Shown here: piece by piece, positions 8,651 to 16,782 of the stretch | Numbering within the stretch: the stretch's first letter is position 1 | Layout: each line of letters opens with the position of its first letter | DNA from: Rhodospirillales bacterium URHD0017 | GTDB taxonomy: Bacteria > Pseudomonadota > Alphaproteobacteria > Reyranellales > Reyranellaceae | Length of the DNA: 64,000 nucleotides | Assembly: GCA_900110395.1 (NCBI GenBank) | Contig: FODP01000012.1 | Location: 62,001-126,000, forward strand | Direction: 5' to 3' | Notes under the pieces: generated by a model | The model's input: only the letters and a program-made list of their open reading frames with translations | Told to the model about the DNA's origin: nothing | The model's database searches: none | Position numbers and translations under genes: made by a program

Positions 8651-9862
8651 ATGGCATCAAAGTTGCCGCTTCTGCTACTGCTGATCGCGATCACCTGCCT
8701 CAGCCAGTTCTACCGCGTCTCCAACAGCGTCATCGCGCCCGAGCTGACGCGCGACCTCGGCCTCAGCGCGCGCCAGCTCGGCTGGGCAGGCAGCGCCTTC
8801 TTCTTCGCGCTTTTCGCAGTGCAGGTGCCGGTCGGCATGTGGTTCGACCGCTACGGCGCGCGCCGCACGGTGGCGGCGTTGTCGCTGCTGGCCATGCTGG
8901 GCGCGCTGTGGATCGCGACCGCGTCGGACGCCACCGACCTGATCGTCGGGCGCGCCGTGGTCGGCGTGGGCTGCGCCGCCTCTTTCATGTCGGCGGTGTT
9001 CCTGTGCTCGCGCTGGTTCGCGCCGGCCAAGCTCGCGACGGCAATGTCCTGGGTGTTCGCCGCTTCCAACATCGGCACCCTGGCCGCCGCCACGCCGCTT
9101 GCCTGGATCGCGGCGACCGTGGGCTGGCGCAACGGTTTTCTCGGACTGGCTGCCGTCACTGTGCTGGTGGCGCTGGCCTTCTACGCCGTCGTGCGCGACC
9201 GGCCACCCGACAAACCGGCGCCGCCCATCAAACGCGAAAGCTTCGGCGAGATCGTCAGGGGACTGCTGGACGTGTGGACTACGCCCGGCCTGATGCCGCT
9301 GCTTGCCATGCACTTCTTCGCCTACGCCACCATGCTCACGGTGCTGGGCGTCTGGGGCGGGCCCTATCTCTACGACGTGCACAAGCTCGACGCCGTGCAG
9401 CGCGGCAACGTGCTGCTGGTGATGGGCGTGGCGCAGATCGCGGGCATCCTGGCCTACGGCCCGATGGATCGCCTGCTGCGCTCGCGCAAGAAGGTCGTGC
9501 TGTGGGGTGCCGCGATCTCGGTGGCGCTGTTGGCAATCCTCGGCCTGCTGCCGAAGCCACCGCTTGGTCTCGCCGTCGTGCTGCTCGCCGCCTTCTGCTT
9601 CTTCTGTGCCTTCGGCACAGTGATCGTGGCGCAAGGCCGCGCCCTCTTCCCCGACCGGCTGGCCGGCCGCGGCGTCACCACGGTGAACATGGCGCAGTGC
9701 CTGGGCCTCACCGTGCTGCCGGCGCTGGTCGGCTACATCGTCGAGGCCTTCGGCAACGGGGACCTGGCTTATCGCGTGGCGTTCGGTGTCCTCGGGCTCG
9801 GCCTTGTTGTCGGCGCCGCCGTCTATGTCCGCTCACGCGACAGCGCTGCGGCGCCGCCCTAG
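8651..9862 (+). CDS. MFS transporter
   Basis: A 403-residue major facilitator with about 12 hydrophobic segments. The first helix pair is followed by the loop motif GMWFDRYGARR near residues 76-86, the classical MFS motif A, and RAVVGVGCAASFM resembles motif B in helix 4. It belongs to the nitrate/CynX/sugar-phosphate-like branch by appearance, but the substrate cannot be read. It diverges from the ABC operon, suggesting a related uptake or efflux function. The start at 8651 lies right before the first hydrophobic helix (ASKLPLLLLLIAITCL). Confidence 0.9.
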   Translation: MASKLPLLLLLIAITCLSQFYRVSNSVIAPELTRDLGLSARQLGWAGSAFFFALFAVQVPVGMWFDRYGARRTVAALSLLAMLGALWIATASDATDLIVGRAVVGVGCAASFMSAVFLCSRWFAPAKLATAMSWVFAASNIGTLAAATPLAWIAATVGWRNGFLGLAAVTVLVALAFYAVVRDRPPDKPAPPIKRESFGEIVRGLLDVWTTPGLMPLLAMHFFAYATMLTVLGVWGGPYLYDVHKLDAVQRGNVLLVMGVAQIAGILAYGPMDRLLRSRKKVVLWGAAISVALLAILGLLPKPPLGLAVVLLAAFCFFCAFGTVIVAQGRALFPDRLAGRGVTTVNMAQCLGLTVLPALVGYIVEAFGNGDLAYRVAFGVLGLGLVVGAAVYVRSRDSAAAPP

Positions 9863-9891
9863 AATGCCGCTGCAAACAGCGGGAGTGCTCC

Positions 9892-10488
9892 ATGAACCGC
9901 CGGCTTCCCCGTATCGCAGTGGCTGTACTGGCCATCCTCCTGGCGCTGGCGGCGACGGCGCAGCCCGCGCGAGCGCCGGCGCCTGAACGCAATGCCGAGA
10001 CCGGCCTCGCCTTTCCCGACACGATCGGGCCGGCGCGCAAGGTCGGCTCCATCGACTACAGCCAGTCAAACGCCGCGCCTGAACTCGGCTACGCCTGGAA
10101 CTACGAGACGCAGGCGATAACGACCACCTTCTACATCTACAATTTCGGCATCGCGCAGATCCCGTCAGGCGCCCGCGGCAGTGTCGTGCTGACGCAGTTC
10201 CAGCAGGCCATCGCCGATATCGAGACGGGTGCCAAGGCCGGCCGCTACGAGCAACTCAAGCCGTCGCAAGGACCAGGCGACTGCACGGTCGGCGCGATAG
10301 TGTTCCGCTGCATCACCTTCACGGCTGTCCTGCCCAAGGACAAGCGGCCGGTCTTCACCCGCCTGTTCGTGACGGGTTATCGCAACTTCATCCTGAAGAT
10401 CAGGCAGGATTGGCCGCAGAACGCGCCGGCGGCCAACCGCGAAGTTGACGCGGTCATCCAGACCTTCGCAAGTTCCGCCAACCCCTGA
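9892..10488 (+). CDS. Exported protein of unknown function
   Basis: A 198-residue protein with a clear signal peptide (MNRRLPRIAVAVLAILLALA, cleavage probably after ATAQPARA). The mature part begins with a charged segment and contains two cysteines (GDCTVGAIVFRC, near residues 125-137) that may form a disulfide in the periplasm. No family was recognised. It starts 29 bases after the MFS stop with GGGAG about 7 bases upstream, so it may be cotranscribed. A much longer in-frame open stretch runs upstream through the MFS gene but is a wrong-phase artefact; the signal peptide and ribosome site fix the start here. Confidence 0.8.
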   Translation: MNRRLPRIAVAVLAILLALAATAQPARAPAPERNAETGLAFPDTIGPARKVGSIDYSQSNAAPELGYAWNYETQAITTTFYIYNFGIAQIPSGARGSVVLTQFQQAIADIETGAKAGRYEQLKPSQGPGDCTVGAIVFRCITFTAVLPKDKRPVFTRLFVTGYRNFILKIRQDWPQNAPAANREVDAVIQTFASSANP

Positions 10489-10493
10489 CCATC

Positions 10494-10874
10494 CTATTGC
10501 GTTGCCTGCTTCAGGTAGGCCACGAGGTCGTCGAGCTGGCCCTGCTGCTTGACGCCGTTGAACACCATCTTGGTGCCCGGCACCTTGGCCTTGGGATCGC
10601 GATTGTACTCGGCCATGGTCGTGTCATCCCAGACGATGCCGGACTTCACCATGGCCTCGGAGAAGGCAAAGCCTTCCGCCGTGCCGGCCTTGCGGCCGAA
10701 CACGCCGTGCAGATTGGGACCGGTCGCCTGAGCGCCGTCCTTCTCCAGGGTGTGGCAGGCCCGGCATTGCTGGTTGAAGACGCGCTGGCCTTTGGCGGGG
10801 TCGCCGGATTGGGCAGATGCCTGTGTTGCAAGACCGACGATCGCCGCCACGATGGCACCTGCCCAAATCTTCAT
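10494..10874 (-). CDS. Class I c-type cytochrome, exported
   Basis: A 126-residue monohaem cytochrome c of the mitochondrial/cyt c2 type. A signal peptide (MKIWAGAIVAAIVGLATQASA) is followed by the haem site CRACH near residues 36-40 with TGPNLHGVFGRKAG behind it, and the methionine ligand lies in GTKMVF near residues 101-106. It would shuttle electrons in the periplasm, for example between the bc1 complex and an oxidase. The ATG at 10874 is decided by the signal peptide. It converges with the exported protein gene, the stops only 5 bases apart. Confidence 0.93.
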   Translation of the reverse strand: MKIWAGAIVAAIVGLATQASAQSGDPAKGQRVFNQQCRACHTLEKDGAQATGPNLHGVFGRKAGTAEGFAFSEAMVKSGIVWDDTTMAEYNRDPKAKVPGTKMVFNGVKQQGQLDDLVAYLKQATQ

Positions 10875-10891
10875 CCCGTGTCTCCAAATGG

Positions 10892-11428
10892 CTAGCTGGC
10901 TGTCATTCGATGTGGGGGGACGACCGCCGGCTGCAAGAGCCGGGCACTGTGTTCTCTCTCCAGCAGCTTGCGCTTGCGAGGCACGCCCCAGCGATAGCCC
11001 GAGATCGAGCCGTCCTTCTTCACGACCCGGTGGCACGGCACGACAACGGCGAGCTTGTTGGCGGCACAGGCCTCGCCGACCTCGCGCGCCTGCCGCGGCA
11101 AGCCGAGACGGGCCGCGATCTCACCATAGGTCGAGGTCGTGCCCACCGGGATCTCGCGCAGGGCATTCCATACGCGGCATTCGAAGTCCGACCCTTGCAG
11201 GTCGAGCGTGAGACCAGCGTCATTTTCCGGGTGGTCGATCAGGGCGGCGAGCTTGCCGATCGTGTCGCCCAGCGCCGTCTGATCCTCGACAAGGTCGGCG
11301 TCCGGAAAGCGCGCCTCGAGCTCGGTGAGGCCCGCATCGAACGCAACGACGGCCAAACCGCGCGCGGACAGGGCGGCGACGAACGGGCCGAGCGAGCTGT
11401 CGCCAAAGGCATAGCGGATCGTATTCAT
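10892..11428 (-). CDS. Methylated-DNA--[protein]-cysteine S-methyltransferase
   Basis: Suicide repair enzyme that moves alkyl groups from O6-alkylguanine to its own cysteine (Ogt/Ada C-terminal family, 178 residues). The active-site segment PCHRVV is near residues 131-136 and the recognition helix region TSTYGEIAARLGLPRQAREVG precedes it. The ATG at 11428 has GGAG six bases upstream; longer forms starting at 11440 or 11443 are possible. It is divergent from alkB across 111 bases, so both direct-reversal repair genes probably share a control region. No Ada-type regulatory N-terminal domain is present. Confidence 0.95.
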   Translation of the reverse strand: MNTIRYAFGDSSLGPFVAALSARGLAVVAFDAGLTELEARFPDADLVEDQTALGDTIGKLAALIDHPENDAGLTLDLQGSDFECRVWNALREIPVGTTSTYGEIAARLGLPRQAREVGEACAANKLAVVVPCHRVVKKDGSISGYRWGVPRKRKLLEREHSARLLQPAVVPPHRMTAS

Positions 11429-11539
11429 GGTCTTCTCCATCACTCATTCTTCGATGGACTAAAAATAGGGATACTGCCTGGAATTGACGCTCCGCTGGCG
11501 GATTGGAATTCGGAATCTTTCCGCCATATTGACGCCCAG
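11429..11539. promoter_or_regulatory. Divergent control region of the alkylation repair genes
   Basis: Gap between the divergent O6-alkylguanine transferase and alkB genes. It is visibly more AT-rich than its surroundings (for example GGACTAAAAATAGGGATACT near 11456-11475) and holds TTGACG at 11482-11487 as a possible -35 for alkB. No clear regulator site was recognised. Confidence 0.4.
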
Positions 11540-12175
11540 ATGCCTGACCTGTTCGCCCCCGATACCCGGCAGGAGCTCCGCGACGGCGCGGTGCTGCTGC
11601 GCGGACGCGCGCTGGCGGTCGACCGCGCCCTGCTCGACGCCATCGAGGGCGTCGTCGCGCAGTCGCCCTTCCGGCGCATGGTCACGCCTGGCGGCTTCCA
11701 GATGTCGGTGGCGATGACCAATTGCGGCCGCGTCGGCTGGGTCACCGACCGCACCGGCTATCGCTACGATGCGCAGGATCCCGAAACCGGCGCAGCCTGG
11801 CCCGCGATGCCGGACATCTTCCGGACGCTCGCCCGCGAGGCGGCAAGCGACGCCGGTTTTGATGGCTTTGCACCCGAGGCCTGCCTGATCAACTGCTACG
11901 AACCCGGTACGCGCCTGTCGCTGCACCAGGACAAGGACGAGCAGAACTACGCTCATCCCGTGGTGTCGGTGTCGCTCGGCCTGCCCGCCGCTTTCCAGTT
12001 CGGCGGCCTGAAGCGCTCGGATCGGCCGATGAAGGTGCCATTACAGCACGGCGATATCGTCGTCTGGGGCGGCCCGTCGCGTCTCGTCTATCACGGCGTG
12101 CTGGCGCTGAAGGACGGCAACCACCCGCTGACCGGGCGGCAGCGGTTCAATCTGACGTTCAGGAAGGCGTTGTAG
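11540..12175 (+). CDS. alkB: AlkB, 2-oxoglutarate/Fe(II)-dependent DNA dioxygenase
   Basis: Oxidative DNA demethylase that removes 1-methyladenine and 3-methylcytosine lesions; 211 residues, close in length to the E. coli enzyme. It shows MVTPGGFQMSVAMTNCG, the iron ligands His129 and Asp131 (LSLHQDKDE), His185 (LVYHGV) and the 2-oxoglutarate arginines Arg202/Arg208 (RFNLTFR). The ATG at 11540 gives MPDLFA, matching the family N-terminus; the long open frame starting at 10817 runs antisense through the methyltransferase gene and is not coding there. Pairing with the O6-alkylguanine transferase makes an alkylation-damage module. Confidence 0.97.
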   Translation: MPDLFAPDTRQELRDGAVLLRGRALAVDRALLDAIEGVVAQSPFRRMVTPGGFQMSVAMTNCGRVGWVTDRTGYRYDAQDPETGAAWPAMPDIFRTLAREAASDAGFDGFAPEACLINCYEPGTRLSLHQDKDEQNYAHPVVSVSLGLPAAFQFGGLKRSDRPMKVPLQHGDIVVWGGPSRLVYHGVLALKDGNHPLTGRQRFNLTFRKAL

Positions 12176-12182
12176 TCATAGG

Positions 12183-12310
12183 CGGACCGCGGGCTGGATC
12201 GCGTCTGACGCGACCTTCCCGCCCGCTCATTGCTGGGAGCGCGCCACTCCGTGGCGCTCATAGGCTTTGGGATCAACAAAGATGCGCCACAGAGTGGCGC
12301 GCTCCCAGCA
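12183..12310. repeat. Dispersed palindromic repeat pair
   Basis: Intergenic stretch between convergent alkB and the DUF35 gene. A first palindrome (12187-12214, TCGCGTCTGACGCGA core) is followed by a long hairpin whose arms are 12231-12260 and 12281-12310 (GGGAGCGCGCCAC...). The second unit is nearly the same as at 2764-2840; the first recurs at 58211-58242. No gene is seen in 12176-12379. Confidence 0.75.
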
Positions 12311-12379
12311 AAGACGAAGACCATGAGCGGGCGGAACGCCTAAGGGCATGTAAATGTGCCTACGACAGTCCGTCTCCCC

Positions 12380-12805
12380 TCACCCCGCAACGAAGAATGG
12401 CAAGGTGATTTCCTTGGTCACCGGCTCGAAGCCCAGCTTCACGCGTTGGCCGATCTTGATGTCGGCTTCGGCGACGCCGCGCAGCGGCGCGTTCACGCGC
12501 ACACCAGCATCCATGTCGACCAGCGCCACGACGTAGGGCGCCGACGCCTTGAAGAAGAAGTTGAACGGATGATGGCAAACCGTCCAGGTATGGATGACGC
12601 CGCCGCTCGGCATTTCCTTGAAGGTGCTCTCCATCGAGAAGCAGTGCGGGCAGACCGGCCGCGGATAGTGCCGCGCCTTGCCGCAGCCCGTGCAGTGCTG
12701 GACCATGAACCGGCCTTCGCGCATGCCGTCCCAGAACGGCTGGCTGTCGCGCGTCGGTGTCGGCAGCGGACGCTCCGGAAGGGGGGCGGGAACGGCTGCG
12801 TTCAT
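12380..12805 (-). CDS. Zn-ribbon OB-fold protein (DUF35)
   Basis: A 141-residue protein with an N-terminal rubredoxin-like zinc ribbon (Cys38, Cys41, Cys52, Cys55: CTGCGKARHYPRPVCPHC) and a C-terminal OB-fold (PF12172/PF01796). Such proteins bind acyl-CoA-linked partners and are commonly encoded with SCP2-type thiolases, forming complexes in lipid or steroid side-chain degradation. Here the start overlaps the thiolase stop by ATGA, strongly supporting a physical complex with that protein. The pathway substrate is not identified. Confidence 0.92.
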   Translation of the reverse strand: MNAAVPAPLPERPLPTPTRDSQPFWDGMREGRFMVQHCTGCGKARHYPRPVCPHCFSMESTFKEMPSGGVIHTWTVCHHPFNFFFKASAPYVVALVDMDAGVRVNAPLRGVAEADIKIGQRVKLGFEPVTKEITLPFFVAG

Positions 12806-13962
12806 GCCGCCCTCCGCAGGATCGCGACCGAGCCGTCGCCCATGTCACCGTAGCCCGTGACCAGGCCGACCTCGGCGTCCTTGACCTGCGCCTTGCCGGC
12901 CTCGCGGCGAAGCTGGCGCGTCAGCTCGACCACGTGGTTCAGTCCCACGACATGGCCCTGGCTCAAAAGGCCGCCATGGGTGTTGATCGGCAGTTCGCCG
13001 CCGACGCCGATGCGGCCGTTCATGACGAATGGCCCGCCCTCGCCTTTCTTGCAGAAGCCCAACATCTCGAGCTGGTTGATCACCGTGAAGGTGAAGCAGT
13101 CGTAGATCTCGGCGACGTCGATGTCCTTGGGCCCGACGCCTGCCATGTCGTAGGCGCGCGGTGCTGCCTTGGCCAAGCCGAACTCCAGCAGGTCGGGTCG
13201 CTGGGCGATCGAGGCCGGCGATTCGGGATGGCCTTCGGCCACGCCCAGCACCGTCACCAGCGGCTTCCTGAGGTCGCGCGCGCGGTCGGCGGCGCTGACG
13301 ATGATGGCGGCGCCGCCGTCACTCTCTAGGCTGCAGTCGAACAGCCGGAAGGGATCGGAGATCATGCGCGAGGCATGATGCTCCTCGACCGTCAGCGGTT
13401 TGTTCATCACCACGTTGCCGTTCAGGATGGCGTGCTGGCGCGTCACCACGGCGATCTCGGCAAAGTGCCGCGCGGTGGTGCCGTAGAGCTGCATGTGGCG
13501 GCGCGCGCCCTGGGCATAGAGCTGGGCCGGCGCGAACATGCCGATCGGCGCCTCGAACTCCGCCGCCAGGGCGAACTGCGGGAACTGTTGCAGGCGCGTG
13601 GAGACGCGCGCGCCGGAGTAGCCCGTGCGGCCGACCGAGATCAGTACGTGCTTGCAGACGCCGGTAGCCACCGCCATCGCCGCGGTCTGGATGGCGGCAA
13701 CACAGGTGGCGCCGCCCATCGGCACGAACACCGAAAGCTTCAGATCGGGCAGGCCGAGATTGGCGACAAGATCCTCGGCGATGCCGCCGCCCGGGAAGTA
13801 GGGCACGACGCCGTCGATGTCGCGCGGATCGAGCCCGGCATCGGCGATGGCGGCCAGGCTCGCCTCGAGCTGCAAGGCCAGCGCGCTCTTGGGCGTGCCG
13901 CGCGTATAGGCCGTCTCGCCAACGCCGCTGATCGCCGCCTTTTCACGAAGCGGATGCGCCAT
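12802..13962 (-). CDS. SCP2-type thiolase / acetyl-CoA acetyltransferase-like protein
   Basis: A 386-residue thiolase-fold protein of the lipid-transfer/acetyl-CoA acetyltransferase group. The nucleophile cysteine is likely in GGATCVAAIQ near residue 95, and NTHGGLLSQGHVVG near the C terminus supplies the conserved histidine. It would cleave or form beta-ketoacyl-CoA, or retro-aldol cleave branched side chains, together with the coupled DUF35 protein. The ATG at 13962 is preferred because GGGAGGAG stands just upstream; an ATG at 13983 is also in frame. It is divergent from the amidase gene. Confidence 0.92.
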   Translation of the reverse strand: MAHPLREKAAISGVGETAYTRGTPKSALALQLEASLAAIADAGLDPRDIDGVVPYFPGGGIAEDLVANLGLPDLKLSVFVPMGGATCVAAIQTAAMAVATGVCKHVLISVGRTGYSGARVSTRLQQFPQFALAAEFEAPIGMFAPAQLYAQGARRHMQLYGTTARHFAEIAVVTRQHAILNGNVVMNKPLTVEEHHASRMISDPFRLFDCSLESDGGAAIIVSAADRARDLRKPLVTVLGVAEGHPESPASIAQRPDLLEFGLAKAAPRAYDMAGVGPKDIDVAEIYDCFTFTVINQLEMLGFCKKGEGGPFVMNGRIGVGGELPINTHGGLLSQGHVVGLNHVVELTRQLRREAGKAQVKDAEVGLVTGYGDMGDGSVAILRRAA

Positions 13963-14042
13963 GTCGTCTCCTCCCGCGACCATGGTGCCCTTCCCCTGGG
14001 GAAACGGGAAGCGCTAAGGTCGGCGATTACACGGGGGGAAGA

Positions 14043-15566
14043 ATGTCGAACGAAGAACTGGTCTCGCTGAGCTCCGTGGAACTCCGCCGCCGCATCGGAA
14101 CCAAGGAAATTTCGCCGGTCGAATTGCTCGAAGCGTGCCTCGCGCGCATCGAGGAGGTGAACCCGGCGGTCAACGCCGTGACGGCGATGTCGGTCAAGCG
14201 CGCGCACCAGGAGGCCAAGGCCGCCGAAGCCGCAGTGCGACGCGGCGAGGATCTGCCGCTGCTGCACGGCCTGCCGGCCGGCATCAAGGACCTCGAAGAG
14301 ACCAAGGACCTTCTCACCACCTACGGCTCGCCGCTCTACCGCGATTTCGTGCCGACCTGGGACAACGTCATGGTGGCGCGCGTGCGCGATGCCGGCGCGA
14401 TCGTCGTCGGCAAGACCAACGTGCCGGAATTCGGCGCCGGCTCGAACAGCCGCAACCCGGTATGGGGCGCCACCGGCAATCCGTTCAATCCCACGCTCAA
14501 CCCCGGCGGCTCATCGGGCGGCTCGGCGGCGGCGCTCGCGACCGACATGCTGCCGGTCTGCACCGGTTCCGACACCGGCGGCAGCTTGCGCAATCCCGCG
14601 GCGTTCTGCGGCGTCGTGGGCTTCCGGCCCTCGCCCGGCATGGTGGCGGTGGAACGCCGCGCCATGGGCTGGACGCCGATCTCGGTGCTGGGCCCGATGG
14701 GCCGCTGCGTCGGCGACCTCTGCCTGCTCTATGCCACGCAGATCGGCCAGCACGATGCCGATCCGCTCTCCTTCCCGATCGAGGGTGACGCTTTCGCCGA
14801 GCCCTGGCCGGTCGACCTCGGCAGCTTGCGGGTGGGCTACACAGAGGACTTCGGCGGCGCGCCCGTCGAGAAGGGGATCCGCGAGACCTTCCGCGCCCGG
14901 ATCAAGGCGATGAAGCCTCTCTTCCGCAGCCTCGACAAGGTCGAAGTCGACTACGGCGGTGCCGACCGCTGCTTCGACGTGATCCGCGCAGTGAGCTTCA
15001 TCTCGCGCTACCAGGACTTCTACACCAACAACCGCGAGATGCTCGGTCCCAACATCGTGGCCAACTACGAGATCGGCGCCAAGATGACGCTCGCCGACTT
15101 CGCCTGGGCGCATGGTGAGCAGACACGGATCTTCCGCGCCTTCCAGCAGATCTACAGGGATTACGACCTGGTGATCGGTCCCACGGTGGGCTTCACGCCG
15201 TTCCCGTGGAAGCAGCTCTACATCGACGAGATGGACGGCAAGAAGCTGCGCAACTACTACCATTGGATGGCGACAAAATACTTCGTCACCCTGGCCTCGA
15301 ACCCGGCGGTCTCGCTGCCTTGCGGCGTCGACCACAAGAAGATGCCGTTCGGCCTGCAGGTGATCGGCCGCTTCCGCGGCGACGGCGAGGTGCTGGGCGC
15401 CGCCCACGCCATGGAACAGGCTTTCAAGCGCATCCCCGGCCTCGCCCGGCCGGTGCCCGACATCGCCCGGCTGCGCAAGCCGGTGCCCGAGCTGAAGTCG
15501 ATCGTCACGCATCCGCCCAAGCTCAATGCCAAGCCGACGAAGGAACCGGCGCCGGGCGCGTTGTAG
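14043..15566 (+). CDS. Amidase signature family hydrolase
   Basis: A 507-residue amidase (PF01425) hydrolysing an amide in the cytoplasm. The Ser-cisSer-Lys triad can be read: Lys82 (AGIKDLE), the cis-serine in NPGGSSGGSAAA (residues 154-163) and the nucleophile Ser181 in GSDTGGSLRNPAAFCG. The start at 14043 follows GGGGGAAG, an adequate ribosome site. It is divergent from the thiolase gene with a short gap. Substrate specificity in this large family cannot be predicted from sequence; it is unlikely to be GatA because no gatB/gatC lies nearby. Confidence 0.93.
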   Translation: MSNEELVSLSSVELRRRIGTKEISPVELLEACLARIEEVNPAVNAVTAMSVKRAHQEAKAAEAAVRRGEDLPLLHGLPAGIKDLEETKDLLTTYGSPLYRDFVPTWDNVMVARVRDAGAIVVGKTNVPEFGAGSNSRNPVWGATGNPFNPTLNPGGSSGGSAAALATDMLPVCTGSDTGGSLRNPAAFCGVVGFRPSPGMVAVERRAMGWTPISVLGPMGRCVGDLCLLYATQIGQHDADPLSFPIEGDAFAEPWPVDLGSLRVGYTEDFGGAPVEKGIRETFRARIKAMKPLFRSLDKVEVDYGGADRCFDVIRAVSFISRYQDFYTNNREMLGPNIVANYEIGAKMTLADFAWAHGEQTRIFRAFQQIYRDYDLVIGPTVGFTPFPWKQLYIDEMDGKKLRNYYHWMATKYFVTLASNPAVSLPCGVDHKKMPFGLQVIGRFRGDGEVLGAAHAMEQAFKRIPGLARPVPDIARLRKPVPELKSIVTHPPKLNAKPTKEPAPGAL

Positions 15567-15735
15567 AGAGCGGGTTCCACGCCACACGGCCGCCGGCAAA
15601 AAGACGCGATTGAACGGCGTTTTGGCTGGGCGGCTGTGACGAAAAAACGATTTTGCGCGGCACGCCGCCACCTGTCGCCGCGTATCCCGTTGCCAGGCCA
15701 AGCCCATTGATCGGGCTGTCCCAACGGAGGTCGAA

Positions 15736-16083
15736 ATGCGCAGTACGAAATGGCTGTTGGCGGCCGGCTTGATTGCCGCGACCACGGCGGCCTGCACGAC
15801 CGATTCGGGCTATTACCCCAACACGTCGTACAACAGTGGCTACTACCCGAGCACCGCTAGTGCGTACTACCCGAGCTCCAGTGCGTACTACCCGAGCACG
15901 AGCCGCGGCTACTATTCGAATGGCACCTACTATTCGAACAGCACCGCGTACAACAACAGCTACTACACCGCCAACCGGGTCCCGCGGCGCGGCCCCAACG
16001 GCGACTATGACCGCGACGGCATCCCGAACAAGTATGATCGCGATGCCAACGGCGACGGCGTCCCCGACCGTTACCAGCGCTAG
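15736..16083 (+). CDS. Tyr/Ser-rich lipoprotein with calcium-loop-like tail
   Basis: A 115-residue predicted outer-membrane or periplasmic lipoprotein. The signal MRSTKWLLAAGLIAATTAAC has a lipobox at Cys20. Residues 25-80 are low-complexity with repeated YYPS/YYSN units. The last 30 residues read GDYDRDGIPNKYDRDANGDG, two DxDxDG-type loops resembling thrombospondin type-3/EF-like calcium sites. GGAGG lies about 7 bases before the start. The next gene is a paralogue with the same architecture, and a perfect terminator hairpin follows this one. No function is known; a surface calcium-binding or cell-envelope role is inference. Confidence 0.82.
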   Translation: MRSTKWLLAAGLIAATTAACTTDSGYYPNTSYNSGYYPSTASAYYPSSSAYYPSTSRGYYSNGTYYSNSTAYNNSYYTANRVPRRGPNGDYDRDGIPNKYDRDANGDGVPDRYQR

Positions 16084-16106
16084 CTAGCCACGAGACCAGC
16101 CTTCAG

Positions 16107-16140
16107 GCCGGCGTCCGGTGAGAACCGGACGCCGGCTTTT
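16107..16140 (+). terminator. Rho-independent terminator
   Basis: Perfect 13-bp stem (16107-16119 with 16124-16136), GAGA loop, then TTTT at 16137-16140. It lies 24 bases after the first lipoprotein stop. Confidence 0.85.
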
Positions 16141-16254
16141 GCGTGCCTTCAACAATCCGCCGTTACGCCGCCGCATCGCCACGGTCGCTCGCGTATTGCC
16201 TGTCGGGAAGGAACCGTGCAGCCCAGGCATCCCCTTCCAAGAGGGCAAAAACAA

Positions 16255-16695
16255 ATGCGCACAGTCAGATGGCTGGTCGCGGCGGGGCTGCTGGCCTCGG
16301 CGACCGGCTGCATTGAGGTCAACGGCTTACCCAACACCTCGATGGGCTATCCCGGCAGCGGCTACGGCTCCAACGCTGGTTACTACGGTCAGCCGGCCCT
16401 GGGGTCCGGCGCCGGACTGCTCAACAGCCTGTTCAGCCAGCCCAGCTACTACCCGCAGGCCAACTACTACCCGCAGGCGAGCTACTACCCGCAGGCCTAC
16501 CAGCCTCAGCCGCAATACATTCCCGTACCGGTCGCCTCGCCCCAGGCCCAGCCTCAATACGGTCAGCCTTCATATGGCCGGCCGCAATGGACCCGGCGCG
16601 ATCGCAACAACAACGGCGTGCCGGACTGGAAGGAGCGTGACCGCAACGGCGATGGCATTCCGGACTATCAGCAACGCCACCCCCGGTCTGGCTGA
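16255..16695 (+). CDS. Tyr/Pro/Gln-rich lipoprotein with calcium-loop-like tail
   Basis: A 146-residue predicted lipoprotein, paralogous in layout to the gene before it. Signal MRTVRWLVAAGLLASATGC with lipobox Cys19; the middle carries SYYPQANYYPQASYYPQAY-type tandem units of about seven residues and then a PQ-rich segment; the tail has RDRNNNGVPDWKERDRNGDG, two acidic loop motifs like those of the neighbour. The ATG at 16255 is chosen over that at 16216 because the signal peptide begins there and GAGGG stands upstream. A terminator separates the two, so this gene likely has its own promoter between 16140 and 16240. Function unknown. Confidence 0.82.
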   Translation: MRTVRWLVAAGLLASATGCIEVNGLPNTSMGYPGSGYGSNAGYYGQPALGSGAGLLNSLFSQPSYYPQANYYPQASYYPQAYQPQPQYIPVPVASPQAQPQYGQPSYGRPQWTRRDRNNNGVPDWKERDRNGDGIPDYQQRHPRSG

Positions 16696-16718
16696 TCCGC
16701 CGTCGCAAGCAACGAGGA

Positions 16719-16758
16719 ACAAGGGCAAAGCGAGTGCTGAGCTCGCATTTGCCCTTGT
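16719..16758. terminator. Bidirectional terminator-like hairpin
   Basis: Inverted repeat ACAAGGGCAAA (16719-16729) with TTTGCCCTTGT (16748-16758) and an inner CGAG/CTCG pair. It lies between the convergent lipoprotein and tannase genes, so it may serve both; it has no run of T after the stem. Confidence 0.6.
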
Positions 16759-16782
16759 CACCTGCGCGGCATCGCGATTGCG

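Noticed and set aside
8473-9891. N-terminal extension of the exported protein at 9892
   Set aside because: The upstream part is the MFS gene in another phase; a signal peptide and ribosome site mark the true start.
11482-11510. Ada box or LexA box before alkB
   Set aside because: Only a weak TTGACG was found; no recognisable regulator site could be defended.
10817-11539. Long N-terminal extension of AlkB
   Set aside because: It lies antisense to the O6-alkylguanine transferase, and AlkB homologues begin at the MPDLF equivalent.
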